DNA of 64,000 bases, from the NCBI GenBank assembly GCA_905250125.1, contig CAJNOL010000083.1:186001-250000 (forward strand). The letters are read 5' to 3'. Both the position numbers and the translations under genes were made by a program. This document shows positions 1 through 13,900 of the stretch, piece by piece (the stretch's first letter is position 1; each line of letters opens with the position of its first letter). The DNA is from Rotaria sordida. Taxonomy: Eukaryota; Rotifera; Eurotatoria; Philodinida; Philodinidae. A model generated the notes under the pieces. It made no database searches and was not told the DNA's origin. It saw only the letters and a list, made by a program, of their open reading frames with translations.

Positions 1-51
1 GTGACTGAGACTAGCCCCACATATGTCTAGTATTAATTGTGATCTTTATAC

Positions 52-526
52 GGTTATCAAATAGAAGTCTTCATTCGGATGATTTTGATATAATGAAAAA
101 CGAATGTAAAAATGAACGCCACTATAAGCACATAGAAGTATAATAGTTAAAGTTGTTAAAACAGCATTAGTAATACCTACGGGAAAACAAAGGAAACATA
201 ATCATTTGATTTGTATATTTCTATATAACTTACGACAGAAAATAGCTGTTGAAAGAATAGAAATAAGTACATAAACTAATAGAAAATAGAAAATTCTATT
301 TTGTATGATAAATTAATTTTAATAATATTAAACCTGAATGAATAATAAGTAAAAGACAAATTGTAAATTCATTATTTTCTTTTTTCATATCTCGAATTTG
401 TTCAAGAGTAAGAAGAATTATTACAGAAATAGTTATAATTCCTATGATTGAATAGAACCATCGTTGAAAATTTAATTTTTTATTTATTCGTTTAAATTTT
501 TCTTCTACGAAAGGTTTATAATTCAT
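52..526 (-). CDS. Multi-span membrane protein, 5' part (three exons), cut by window edge
   Basis: I do not recognise the family. Three exons can be read: 526-334 (start ATG), 275-234 and 176-52, with introns of 58 and 57 bp and a donor (GTATAA) at 51-46, so the gene continues off the left edge. The product starts MNYKPFVEEK, has a hydrophobic span near residues 22-42, a second through the exon 1/2 junction and a third in exon 3. It is a paralogue of the gene at 16508-17534. Exon 2 is 42 bp in both, exon 3 is 125 bp in both, the intron phases are the same, and exon 3 ends in DFYLIT here and DFLITT there. A reading that ignores the first intron stops after LIYHTK, which is why the spliced model is preferred. 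The function is unknown. Confidence 0.6.
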
Positions 527-540
527 ATTGATGTTGAAAT

Positions 541-2470
541 AACAAAAAATGATAGTAACAAGATTTCTTGTGATTTCTTTCTATTCTCCAATTAAACAAA
601 TATTATAAAACATATTGTCCTTCATTTGTTTCTATTTACATCAAGTACGTGTCATTAGGAAATAGAATGTTTAATACATAAAAGAAAAAAAATTCTTTCA
701 ATGTCAAATGTTTATTAATTCAAATAACTTTCATTCATATTGAACAATCGTACGTGTTTATCCAAATTTGAATTACTTTTATACATCATATATGAATTTC
801 TAACAGATGAACGGCCTTATGTTATATGAGACGTCTTTAGAAATGATAAGATAAGTTTTTACAATATATTTTAAACAACAAGGATGTTATATTTTATTCA
901 ATATGAAATAAAGAATAAATACATGATATCTTTATTTTTCATAATTAAAATTAGAATTACAGGCATTGATCGAAATTAATGACACGTTGGTTCTAAGACA
1001 GTCAATAATGAAAAAAGTCTTTGCACTATACTTTAATTCTTTGATAGAATAATTTTTCGATAAAATTTCTCTGGCCTTTTGAATGTATACTAAAAAAAAT
1101 TGAAATCTTGACTATTCAATAAACAAAAGAATTTTATGCTTTCAATGTTTTCTACTAACCTCAAATTTTCAGAGAAAAAATAAATCTTCGACTTATAAAA
1201 AGTCTAAAATGAATTATATACTTTAAAGTTCATTAGACATGTTCACATCTTACAACGGCGAGATGGACCATAAATAAAACTAGGATAACAAATTAATATA
1301 TATTCGGTTCAGTTTGCTCGAATGAGTTAATTTTTTCGATTAGCACTACGAGCCTATTTAGTGTATATTTTTCAGACGGAGAATATAAATAAATACTATT
1401 GTCAAGTTATATTTTTAGTTTCATTAAAGACATCTCACCTATTGTCAAGTAAGAAAAATACACAGGAAGTGTTTGATAGATAATTTTCAGTTGTCATCTA
1501 AGAGAATAATAAGAAAAAAACCAAAACGAATTTTATTGATGCACATAGAGTAAATTTCCAAAACTAGTGAATTTAAATACTGAAATGCATGCGCCATCGT
1601 AGCTTTTTGGGCATCAACTTCTTTGCAAAAGCCAGTGTTCTATGTTTGAAAATTGAAAATTTTGTAACTCTTGACTTTTAAACTATTTCGTTCTGAAAAT
1701 TTGCTCGATGTATATCAGTCAAGTTCGTTTTGATTTTTTCTTATTATTCTCTTAGATAACAACTGAAAATGATCTATGAAATGCTTCATACATATTTTTC
1801 TTGATAACAAGTGAAATTTCTTTAGTGAAACTAAAAATATAACTTGACGATAGTATTTGTTTACATTATTCATATGAAAAAAAAACTTTAAACAAGTTTC
1901 TACTAACCAAAAAAATTAGTTCATTTGAACAAACCGAAGCGGATATATTTCAATTTTTTATCCTAGTGCTATTTATTGTTCATCTTGTATATACGAAATA
2001 GACGGATAATTTTTAAGTCTCATAGCCATTTTTTGTCAAAATACGATTGATAAGAAATATTAAAGTATAATGCCTGAACTTTCAATTCTTAACATGCAAT
2101 GAATATGAGATCATGATTTCATGGTCAAAGAAAAGATGCTTATGAAACATTTCAAAACACATACAGAATCAACTAATTTTTTTTTCTCTCAACAATGATA
2201 AAAGTTTTATTGTATTTCGAACAGTCATCTATTGAAAAATATACTAAAAGATTTTATATAAGTTATTAGAATAAATATTTATTCGTTAGATTTTATATAA
2301 TATACGAAGATATTTTTGCTAATAATTAAAAGAAGTCAAATCATTTTAAATGATTGGTATGGTTTTTTATTAATTTATTTTTGAAAAATAAAAGAGAATA
2401 ATAAGCACAAGAAAAATGAAAAGCTTGCAGCACCGTATAGTCCAAAATAAAAACTGGAAAAATTTAAATT
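541..2470. other. Intergenic, with a palindromic element
   Basis: This is AT-rich spacer between the left-edge membrane gene and the 3' end of the TRPC gene. I see no convincing exon. It contains the inverted repeat listed at 1255-1990. Confidence 0.5.
1255..1990. repeat. Long imperfect inverted repeat (foldback/MITE-like)
   Basis: A left arm of about 290 bp (1255-1550) matches the reverse complement of the right arm (about 1715-1990), with a centre of about 165 bp. Examples are TCTAAGAGAATAATAAGAAA on the left against TTTTTCTTATTATTCTCTTA on the right, and TATTGTCAAGTTATATTTTT against its complement near 1835-1855. There is no coding capacity. The structure suggests a non-autonomous foldback element. 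Confidence 0.75.
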
Positions 2471-5400
2471 TTAAAAAGCATATGTTTCAACTTTTGAATT
2501 TTCTTCATTTTCATTTGGTATTGATGTTTGAATTGATATATGACGTGCTTCAACTTCAATTTCTTCTGCTTCTTCTTCTCCTTCTCCTTCTCCTTCTTTC
2601 TTGTTTACAGTATTTTCATTTTCTTCATTTTCTTCTACAATATTTGATAATTTAATATGTGTTGCACTTATATGTTTTATAAATTGTATTGGATTAATAT
2701 TCGATTCATTTTGTTTATTTATTACTAAACATGGTTCAGAATTCGAATTTGATAAAATTTGTTCAGAATTTATTTGATTTATTAAATTAGGCATTGATCC
2801 TGTACTAACAATTAATGATGTATTTGATGTTGTTAATGTTTCATTTGATTCTAATCCACTATCAACTAAACGAATTTGATCTAATGTTGTATAAAATTTA
2901 TTTTTAAATAAATAAAAATTTTCTTTTATTATTGAATTTGTTTCATGTGTTAATGATGATAATAATTCTCCAACAATAAGTACACCTTCATTTAATAAAA
3001 GACTATTTTTAGTTAGATCATCACGTGTTTCATCTAATCGATTCATCATTTCAAAACGTAACATTTGAATATCTTGTTTAAGTTCTTCAAAATCACCTTC
3101 ACGTATTTCATCTTGCTCTTCACGTTGTTTATGTAAAAGAAAACGTTTTATAACACGTTCCATTACTTTACGATATGTTAATGTTTGATTAAGATCAAAT
3201 GATTTTCGACGCATATAATGATCATTTATATTTAATGTTTGACCATTAGATATTGTTGATATAGGACCATTTTTACCTATATTTAATGCTTGATTATTTA
3301 TTGGTGGACGTCGAATCATAACTGGTACAAAATTATCACCATCTATTGAACCATGATGTTCAAGAGAATCTAATGGATGTCTTTTTTTACAATGAAATAT
3401 TCGTTTATAAAGATAATAAAATGTTTTTGGAGTTGGAATGACATTAAATGGTACTGGTAATGTTCCACCTGAAAAATAAATATTTTTTTAAATAGAATAT
3501 ATCAAAATCTTCAAAAGAAAATCAATTTTTTTTTCTAGAGCTGCGAAATTGGTCTAATCCGTTCATATAATATTCGATCTGGTTAACAGATCAGATTAAA
3601 GTTATTGATCTGACTCATACGTTTTTGGAAATCAAATTTTGATATCCTGTATTGTTATTCAAAAGTATTTCGATAACTGTCAAATGTAAAAAATGTTCTT
3701 GTCTGTTATATTATAAACATCACTTATTCTCTACATTTTCTTTTAATTCTTTATTGTATGTCTGATCATATATTGTTTTTGTCTATCATGATTAGAGTTT
3801 TTTTTTTTTGATTATGCAAAGTAGTACTGATATAATCAAAAAACATTGCATTAATTCAAGCCTTTCTTGTATGAAAAAGCTTATCAACGCAATTCCTTTG
3901 AGATTGAAATATGAAACGCACATGAACTCGTTAACTTCATTATACTAATAGAAAAATATATAAAGCAAAAGATCTCTTCCAGGCTATAGTTGTTTTTCAA
4001 GAGAAATGATCCATCTTATTTATGTCTGTATTTTGAACAGAAATGTTTTCTATTTTTTACTAGTGCTCTATGTTTTGTTTGCTTTGCATTTTCATATTCC
4101 GATTTTCTTAATTTAACATAATTATTATTCTAAACATTGATTGTACTAGTAGATAAGTCTGTTGTATATATTTGTTATATCTACAGCACATCTCAATAAG
4201 CTCACAAATACTGAGATTGATGATTTTCTAAAATTATCACTTGATCCAACCATGCTTTTTCTATGTTGATCATATGACAACTATGGTATAATCAATGCAT
4301 CATTATCCATCATCTTTGACATCTTGAATATAAATTTTTATCTGCATAAAAATAAAAATCTCAACTATTTAGAATATTCATAAACATATTTCAGCTTATT
4401 CAAATTTTGAAGAAAAGCTTGGAATACTCCGAAATTCTCGATAACAGTCAAAGTCTTATTGTTAATGTCGTTCAGTACTTTTTCCCGTTGTCAAGGAACT
4501 CGGAGAAAAGTCTGATGCTTGCTCTTGGTGACTAAGCTATATAACGGGAAACCGCAAAAGTTACATTTACTATTTTCTTCGGAAATATATGTGCGTTCCA
4601 CAAAATATTTCTGATGATTTTCTATTCATATAGGAACTTCTTATTTTATCTTTATGAAGATAAATTAAATGGACAACTGAAATCAGAAACATCAATCAGT
4701 CTGGTTAAGCCTGCAGGCTAAGTAAGAAAAAAGTCGCCTATCCACAGCTCTAATTTGTTCAAGTTACAGTTGAGTATTGAAATTACAATTTTATATAAGA
4801 TTTCATTTGTTTTACAATATTTTAAAATTTTCACACGTTGTAACACACTGTATGTATGACATGCATTTATTATGCTGCTTTTATATTACGATACCATTGT
4901 TTTCTGCTTTATCTGCATTTTTTTTTGAAATAGATAAGAGATAATTGATTCTTAATTCTTTCTCTCTATTATCTGCCTATGGATAAATAAATGAAATATC
5001 ACTCCTCTCTTTTAATCAGCGAATATCAAAAAAAAGTCTTCTTGTCACAATCTTTATTCAAAATTAGAATCGATAGTTACAAGAAAACGATAGCTTCACT
5101 TTTGATTTCAGTTCTCCATGTCATGAACATTATATTGATTCGAAGAAATATTTTGATGAACTTTAACAAAAACTCTAAATGGATTCAGTAACGTATTTGA
5201 TACTTGCTTCAATTATGTTGCAAAAAAGGACTAATTTGATGAATGTAGATTTAATGAAGCTTTACAGTCAAATATTAAAACAAATCCTTTGTAGGTTTAA
5301 GGTATCTGACAAAGTATCACGATAGATATTCATAACTGTAAGAATCAAGATAGTTCTTTTTAGATTTTTAATTTTCATCGATCAAATTCTAAATAGATAC

Positions 5401-8400
5401 TACAGTTAATGCAGGAAATGATATTTTATCGCTTAAATAGGATCACATACATTTGGCAATGTTTTGATGTGATAAACGATTTATTTTCTAAGCAATAAAA
5501 AATCTTAAAAGAGTAAAACGCCATTTCTTGAACCCATTGGATCAGTCTATTCAATATTGTACTTATTCTTCATATTTAGCTAAAACTCGATATCACTTAT
5601 GATGTACTAATCGAGGCTCAATCCACAGTCAACTATTAAAAAACAAAGCGAAGATTAATTCTCAAGATTATGTATGATATTCAAATTTTTCATAGCAATG
5701 AAGATATGGATAAAAACTTTCTCACGAAACCTACCAATCAAAGATCTTTTCAAATACTTCCAAATGAAGATATAAGGTCGCAATAATTCAAAATTCGAGT
5801 GGTTTTTATTTTTTTGATTTTTATATATGGTTGGATGCCGTTCGGCGAACTGAATCCAAATGTGTATACTATATTCAGAAAAAACTAGTTTTTGATATCA
5901 AAAACGCGAAAAAACTGGAAAAATCCTAGATTTGGAAAACCTGGCTGTTTTAAAGAAAAGTGCCTACAGCTCCTTTATAAAATTTCCTATAGCTTTAAAA
6001 GATTGTTTTTCTTAATCTACATGATAAATTGATTCTAAAAATGCAGCTTCTGATCATCTAGCTCGTGTGCGTATGTTTGGGAAATATCGTTTATATCAAT
6101 AGCTTGAAAACAACACTTTGTCCCAGAAAAAAGCATCAAGTCATTTTTAAAGATAGATAGAACCTTTATTTTACCGCCGTTGGATTATTCATGTCGAGCT
6201 GATAAAAGTTAAGCCTTATTTTTTTCCTTTAATTCCCTTTCTTTATTGAGATATGGTCACAATATCAAAATACCTCTAATGACTAGAAAAAATGATATCC
6301 AAATTCGAATGTTTGACCATTAAAAGTTGACTTTCTGACAAAATCCATGTCACATTCAGGATCAGCATGAAAAACTTAGTTGAATAATATGCGTTTCGTT
6401 AAAACTAATTCTTCATCAGAAAATCCCTCTGTGGAGAACCACGGACGAAATTCATACAGAAACAGTTGAGAGGGACCAGGGTTAAATTTTTGACGAAAAA
6501 TTATTTTTAACGAAACGCATATTATTCGACTAAGTTTTTCATGGTGATTCCGAATATGGCATAGATTTTGTCAGAAAATCAATTTTTGATGGTCAAACAT
6601 TCGGATTTGGATATCATTTTTTCTAGTTATTAGAGATATTTTGATATTGTGACCATATCTCGATAAAGAAAGGGAATTAAAGGAAAAAAAAATAAGGCTT
6701 AACTTTTATCAGCTCGACATGACGAATCTAATGGCGGTAAAATAAAAGTTCTATCTACCTTTAAGAATGACTTGATGCCTTGTTCCTAGGACAAAGTGTT
6801 GTTTTCGAGCTATTAATATAAACGGTGTTTCTCAAGCATACGCACACGAGCTAGATGATCAGAAGCTACATTTTTAGAATCAATTTATCATGTAGATTAA
6901 GAAAAACAATCTTTTATAGCTATAGGAAATTTTGTAAAGAAGCTGTAGGCACTCTTCTCTAAAACTGTCAGGTTTTCCAAATCTTGAATTTTTGCAGTGT
7001 TTCTGAGTTTTTGACATCAAAAAATAGTTTTTTCTAGATAGAATTATCGCGATCATATATATTCATTATTTCAACTATATATTTTACCTTCTTGAATATA
7101 TTCCATGTAAAGTTTACTTCTTGCAAATTTCCATTCAACATCAGCATGTTCTTCAATAGTTTCATAAGATTTTGACATCATAGCAATAAGCATATTAAGT
7201 AAAACAATAACACTTGCAATATTAAATGTTCCATAAATGAAATATCCAACTAATTCAGTAAAAACATTGTTATACTCTCCTAATTTAACACCATCTTTTT
7301 CTGATAAACCAAATAATGACCAAAAAACTGTTTTAAATGTTCCACCCATTCTAAAATGAACGATGTTTTTTTTTTAATCATAAACAAAAACAAAAGACAT
7401 AACAAAATTTTTCTAAATACATACGTTCCAAAATATGTTTCAGCTGGTAATTGTGAACTATCATCACCAGAGAAATGAGGTGCAATTTCAACATTCTTAC
7501 GTACTGATTGACTATAATACCAAAATAAATTATTTAAACCAAACATAAATCCACAAAATATGATAAGAAATATGATTATAAATTTTCCAATATCCTTTAA
7601 CAAAAAAAAAAAGAAAAAACAAAGAATCAAACAATATCATTTTTGAAAAATAGTTTTATTGTTTAAATTACATACAGACATCATTCGACCAAGTGAAATT
7701 TGTAATGGTCCTAAATGTTGTATTGCTGGTAAAAGAAAACAAATACGTGAAAAACTAAATATATTTGCTATAGCAAAAAGTCCTTCAGCAACATTAACTG
7801 GATCAAATGGTACCCAAAAGAAACGATCTAAGAATTTTCATATGAAAATTTTATTAGAAAATTTTATTGAAAGAAAATTACCAGCATTTAACCAATAAAA
7901 TGTTTGATAAATATGATATTGTTCAGTTTCAGTTAAATTATAAATAATTTTAAGATTATCTTGAAATTCTAGTTTATCTAATGTTCGAGCAGCTAATTGT
8001 ACCTAAAATAATCAAATTATCATTTTCTATTTAGTATTCAACATAATTCTGAAGTAATTGTATGGAAACGATATACAAAACAAACTTTAAAATGTCACTG
8101 TATTTTTATTGATTTCTTAGATATTTGACACCGCTAGAGCTCTCGGAGTCGGGTCAGAGTTCGAAAATTTCGGATATTGATGAAATATGTTCTGGCCAAT
8201 TCTGAGCATCGTTTTACTTGGAACTTATATCAGTTGATAGAGCTTGAGATTCTGAGTCTACTGAACTCCATTCTGAAAAAAATATTAAGAAGATTAAAAA
8301 GCAAAAACTTTTTTAAGTGATCCACTCTGAATCAAAATCTCAATAAAATAATTTTTTAGAAAATGAAATCAAATATAGCTTTGCTATATATTTTGAACTG

Positions 8401-10979
8401 ACTACAGACATTAGATATTTACCACAATTTCATCGAACGTCATTTTTCCGAACATTTATTTGTTTGAACTTTTGGCTTAGAGTAGACCACTCTAAAAAGT
8501 TTTTGCATTTTACCTTCTTGATATTTGTTCCAGAATGGCTCAGATTGGAGTCCAATAGTTTCAGAATTTCAAGCTCTATCGATTAGTATAAGTTCCAAGT
8601 AAAACGACGCTTAGAGTGAATCAGAGCGTATTTTACTAATACCGGAAAATTTTGGACCCGACGAACTCTAGACACAACTCATATATAAATAAAAGTGAAT
8701 CTAGAAAACTAAAAGCTAATTCGATTAGTTATTGGTTCCTTACTTAATATTATAAATTTCTGTTTTTACTAATATAAGAATTTAATGAATTTCAGTTTAC
8801 AATAATATTTTATTTAATTAAACTACAAAACAGTTGATTTCTTAAAAGTAGAGTATTGAATATTCATTTTCTAATCTAATCTTTTTCTTTTTTTCTTTTA
8901 TGATTTAATTCTTACTTTAAAAAAAACATAATATTTAAGTGCAAATGATGATATATATAAAACATTCATGCATGAATCAACAATATTATTCCATGAAAGA
9001 AGGTAATCTTTAAGACCATCTGTATAAGCTTGTTTTATTTCATGCCAAAGAAAACCTACATAAAAAGAAAAAAAAAGAAAAATTACTTTTTTTTTGATTT
9101 CCTATTACCAATAACAAAAACACTGATTGCTATATCAATCCATGTTGGTGTACTTTGTCGAAAATAAAAATCATTATCTTGTGGATAATAAGTACAAATA
9201 TTCGAATATGTTGTTTGACATAAATATATTGTTTCATTTAATACTTGTGGAAGATCTGGATAGATATTTTCGAAACGTTTTAATGGTTTTTGAAATTCGC
9301 CAGCAAATAATAAACTTGATAGAATTATTAATATAATAAATATTGCATAAGATATTGTATGACCAAGAAATTTTATACATGGTTGTTTAAGAAATTTTTG
9401 AAACTAAATAAAATAGATAAAGATTTTGACTTTTTTTTTTTTTTTTTTTTCGTATAATAATTTTACTTTAATTGTACGTTTTGACCATGACGTTAAAATA
9501 TAAAATATACAGGCAAATGGTAATATAAATACATATGCAAAAATTAATAAAAGTATAATTAAAGGATTTAATTTAAATAGATTACGTATATCACTATGCC
9601 AGATTTCAACTAATTTTTGTTGACAATTTGAATGAGCAACAAACTAAAAGGAAATAAAACATTTATTTTATTGTCTTTGCACAAAATTTGATTCATCTGT
9701 TTGAATAAGATAAGAATTAATCAATTTTAACCTACTGGTTTTTCTTCATATTTAATAGCTAAATAAAGTCTAGCTAATAAAACATATTTTTCTTCTGTTT
9801 CTTTTCCTGTTTTTCCCAAAACACAATCAAGTTCTTTATGACCACGAACTTTATCAAGTAATTTTACAGCATATGCACTTAATTGATCAGCTAAGTTAAG
9901 ATATTCATTCTTAATAAAGAAAAAATTATAAATAACTTTATATAGAAAAAAAAAATAATATTTAATTGATTTTTTTCTTTCTCATTACTTTAAAATATTT
10001 TTCTTTGCCAGATAAATCTCTTAATTCATAACCAAGTTCAAATGCTGTTAAAATTGGATCAATAGATGCCAAACTAATATAACTTTCACTTGCTAAACCA
10101 CGATATGCGTTTAAACGTGATTGTGCATGACGTAAAGAATCAAATTCAAATTTATTATGACATTCTTGACATTTACAATGATAATCATGAGGTTTTGTTA
10201 TACGATCACCACCACGTAAGAGTAATTGAACTACAATAAAAAAAAAAGAGAAATAGATTAATCAAAAATAAAGAAAAACTAATGAAATTACCAATTTCAG
10301 TTCGATTATATTGTGATGCTAATATTAATGGTGTTATATCAGGTGCAAATTGTGCATCATCTGATGATGGTGTTTGCCAAAATGAATCATCATTACCAGT
10401 AAAAACTTTTTTATCATTTAAAACTTTAAATTTTGGATGACGTAAACATGCTTCAGCTATTTGAACGTGTCCAAGATAAATAGCAAGTAATAATGCTTCA
10501 CGCATTTTTTGTCCATCACATAATGCTAAAAGAAGTGTAACAACCTATACAAAAAAAAATATATATATATATTTGTTTATAATAAGAAAATAATAATCTT
10601 ACTTCAAGATGTTCATTTTCAATAGCTAATCTCATTGCTGTACGACCTAATTGATCAGTTACATCAATATTAAATTTTGGATTTTCTTCAAGAATTCGAT
10701 GAACCGTATTATAATCACCATTTTCGCATGCATGTACAAATTGTTCATTGATATTTATTTCCTAATATATAGAAAAATTAATTATTTTAATACGGATTGA
10801 TTATTTATTCTTACTCCATTTCTAGCACCATTACCATACATTTGTTTATACAAACTAGATCGACCACCGGTTATACCAATACCATGGCCTCCAACATGTT
10901 TACGCATATTACGTTGTGCACGAGTACTAAAACGTCTAGCTTGAACCGTAGCTATAGCACTACTACTGATTGTGGCCAT
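2471..10979 (-). CDS. TRPC: TRPC-type cation channel (TRP/TRP-gamma like), complete, 13 exons
   Basis: This is a calcium-permeable channel subunit of the plasma membrane. Exons, 5' to 3': 10979-10815, 10761-10603, 10544-10292, 10230-9989, 9909-9736, 9643-9467, 9403-9109, 9055-8916, 8002-7882, 7827-7676, 7594-7425, 7350-7088 and 3468-2471. All phases agree, giving about 1102 aa, close to insect TRP-gamma. Domains in order: ankyrin region (about 60-190); the TRPC motif [11 protein letters not shown] (about 206-216) with its Cys/His cluster; six membrane spans from about 345; pore segment FWSLFGL (about 692-698); S6 [15 protein letters not shown] box EWKFAR (755-760); [15 protein letters not shown]; and a C-terminal helix with [11 protein letters not shown]. 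The tail ends in a Glu-rich stretch encoded by a GA-rich microsatellite. The last intron (3469-7087, 3.6 kb) and the intron at 8003-8915 are enlarged by palindromic elements. Splice AGs lie shortly upstream of the ATG, so a spliced 5' UTR is likely. Confidence 0.93.
5868..7040. repeat. Very long imperfect palindrome inside last TRPC intron
   Basis: The left arm (about 5868-6415) is matched by the reverse complement of 6497-7040, with a loop of about 80 bp (6416-6496). Paired landmarks include CTCGTGTGCGTATG (6062) against CATACGCACACGAG (6837), and AATATGCGTTTCGTTAAA (6387) against its complement at 6507-6525. The right arm ends about 47 bp from the exon 12 donor. No transposase ORF is visible, so this looks like a non-autonomous foldback element. 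Confidence 0.85.
8127..8675. repeat. Imperfect palindrome inside TRPC intron 8
   Basis: Arms at about 8127-8335 and 8465-8675 are reverse complements; for example TTTACTTGGAACTTAT (8213) pairs with ATAAGTTCCAAGTAAA (8588), and TAGAGCTTGA with TCAAGCTCTA. The element accounts for most of the 913-bp intron 8003-8915; the other introns of this gene, apart from the last, are short. Confidence 0.8.
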
Positions 10980-13900
10980 TTTAGCGTGCCTCTTTCATTA
11001 ATTAACGTAGGCTAGAAGCAAATATTGATCTGGAAAAACGGAAGTAGGTTAGATTAATATTTTTATCAATTTTCTCTTGTTCTTTTTTTTTTTTCATCTT
11101 CCTATTTTATAGTATAATACTTATATGATTTTCATTTGTATCTTACTGTTCTTTAATTAAAAAAACTTGATTATCACTTAAATTTTTCTCAATTGCAATA
11201 ATTATCATTGTATTCAACAATGATTTCATCTGAAATTATTTCATAGATATGATCAATACGATAGCGTAAAAGACTTGAATGACCAAAAGAAATAAGAAAT
11301 ACAAAAATAAAAGAATTAGTACTCACTATGATGTTCAATCTACATAAGACGATAAGCAGATGCTAAAGGAATGTTTTGCGTGTGTTCGTATATACACGAT
11401 GGTATGCTATATTTTTTTTTTTTTTTGTCTTGTCGAAGGTTAAAAAGAACAGGAAAAATATGGAGATTTTTGCATGTATAGAAGAGATCAAACATATTTT
11501 TTTTAAAGCCTTCATTCATCCAAACATACGATTAGAGATCGTTCGTTTTGACACGTAATGCATTTTTGTTATTTTTTTTTCCTTCTCTTTTTTTTTTTAA
11601 TTTATTTCCGAGATTAAAAAAAAAAGGAAAGTAGATGCATGACAGGAAAGAAAAAAGAAGTCTAACATTGTTTTATTTAAAAGATAATAAGAGCAACAAA
11701 TAATATGATCATGTGGGATGTCATCTAAAATTTTACTACCTCAATTAATGATTGTCGAAGAAAAAAAAAAATGATAAATGATCTGTTGAGAAAGGTGTTG
11801 TTTGACACATGTTAGAAACGAGAAATGTCGACATATAGAAAAATGCCAGAAAACAAAAAAATAGAATGATAGACAGTAGACAAATTTCATTTTGACAAGA
11901 CTCATTAATTTACGTATTTTATTTTGATGTATAATTGATTAAAAATTCAAAATTGTATTATCTTATATATGAATATAATAGAATTCAATTTGTATTAATA
12001 TAAAGTTGATTACTAAGAAATAACTATATTGAACATGATAGGAATCAAATAATTTTTTTTTTTCGCTTTCTCTTCTATAGAAAATTTAGCAGGATTCATG
12101 TTTAGAGTGTGTCTGTTTTTCATTGTATATCGTGTTTTCCGGTTATGTCAGTAAGATAAAATGTAACATAGAAAAAGAAAAGCAAGTTTTTTTCTTTGTT
12201 TTTATTTTATAATAAAATGTCGTCGGTCGATTATATTTGACAATTTATTAATATGTGGAACGTGATTTTGAATAAAAATAAAGTAAAATAGTCTTTTTTG
12301 CTAATATTATCAGTGAAAGTTCATTTTGTTGATGGATAAATTAAAATGTCCTTCTTCTTATCTTAAAAAAATATGAAAGTACAAAGTTCTCAGTATTTTT
12401 CTTAATCAATATGTTTTCAGTTAAAATTAAAAGAAGATTTACAAAAGAAAGAGAAGACAATATTTAAATTTACTGATTATATTGTCAAAGTTTATGATGA
12501 TGATGATTATATGTTAAAAAACAAAAATTTCAATATGAAAGTATTTTAATCATATGGAAAGGATGTTTATAGTATGTAGATCTTATCTGATGATTTAAGT
12601 ATCTTCCTTTCTTTCCTCAAAAAAACAGTCAATTTTCGTCAAAAACATGAAAGTTGAGATAAATATATGGGAAGACACTCTAAGATCCGATCTTTCATAA
12701 ATGACATGATTTTGTATTTGGGGCCTCGTTTTTTTCGCAAAAATTTCCGTCATATTCTCCTTGAAAAATATGTTTTTTTTAGATATGGCGAAACATCTTT
12801 TTTGCTTTTTTTCGGTTTATGTTTTTTTTGATCACGCATCCCAGAATTCTGGAAGAAGCTTCATCGTAGCCAACTGCATCCTGACCTACTCTTTCAAATG
12901 AAAAACAACTAAGTATATAGAATCAAGGTACACTGAGAATTTCGTTTTGGCAACTTAGCTATTTTTGACTCTTGCTTATTGAATATCTTGCGAAAACATC
13001 ATGATATAGGACTGAAAATTTTACTATAGCCTTCTCACTAAAGCTCGAACATATACTGAAGAGTTCGTGCGATTCGAATGCATCTGATCCAAGATCGATT
13101 TTTGAGGATAGGAAGAGGCTTAATCGATTGCGTCCAGTGATGATGTTTCGAATAATCACAACGGAAAACTTTCACACTATTGATCAATTTGTATACAATA
13201 GATTTTTTATGGTTAATAGTAAAATTTCTTTCATCGGTTCTATGAAGATTGTTAAAAGTTCTTCAAACAAGTTGATGCGTTAATAGAAGAGCATGAATTA
13301 AATTTCTCTGGAATATAAGTGATTGTTAAATACGAAGAATTTTCTATAATTCTATTCTGTATTCTATTGCTAAATTAAAGTGAACTCTCAAAAGAAAGAC
13401 GACTTCCAAAGACAAATAGTTAATAACCTGATAGCATTTCTGTAGTCAATCGTGTACGCCTTTGGTCTCCATATTTTGCATGTGTTCTTTATGTTTCAGT
13501 GCTCTAGAGAACGACGAGTTACTAGAAACTCCTTCGAACTTTGCCAGAAAGATCAATGTCTCGAGATGACACAAACGTTTTTTTGAATTTTCGATATGAG
13601 TTTCTGTTCATCTTCAGTAAGTGCCACAAAACAGTGATTTGGCTTCCATCTTTTACCCTAGATAATTAAAAGTGATGTGCTAGTCTCCTGTCAAACAACT
13701 CGCCAGCTATAATGAGCAGCAGCAGTAATAATGAAAACACTCGACAGAACAAGATTGACTCTACGTGAAATCGTTTTATCGTTATTAGGTTAATTCAAAA
13801 CTTATTACCGAAATTTGAGATGGCCTCGCACTGAATTTATGTAATTCTTTGAGATTTCTCTTTATTTCTTTACATACTAGACATACGCATCTCAAGTTAT

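Noticed and set aside
2416..2655. Leu-rich plus-strand ORF
   Set aside because: It is the antisense of the Glu-rich tail of the TRPC last exon, a microsatellite shadow.
7659..7898. Plus-strand ORF of 79 aa
   Set aside because: Antisense of TRPC exons 9 and 10, which match the channel family in order.
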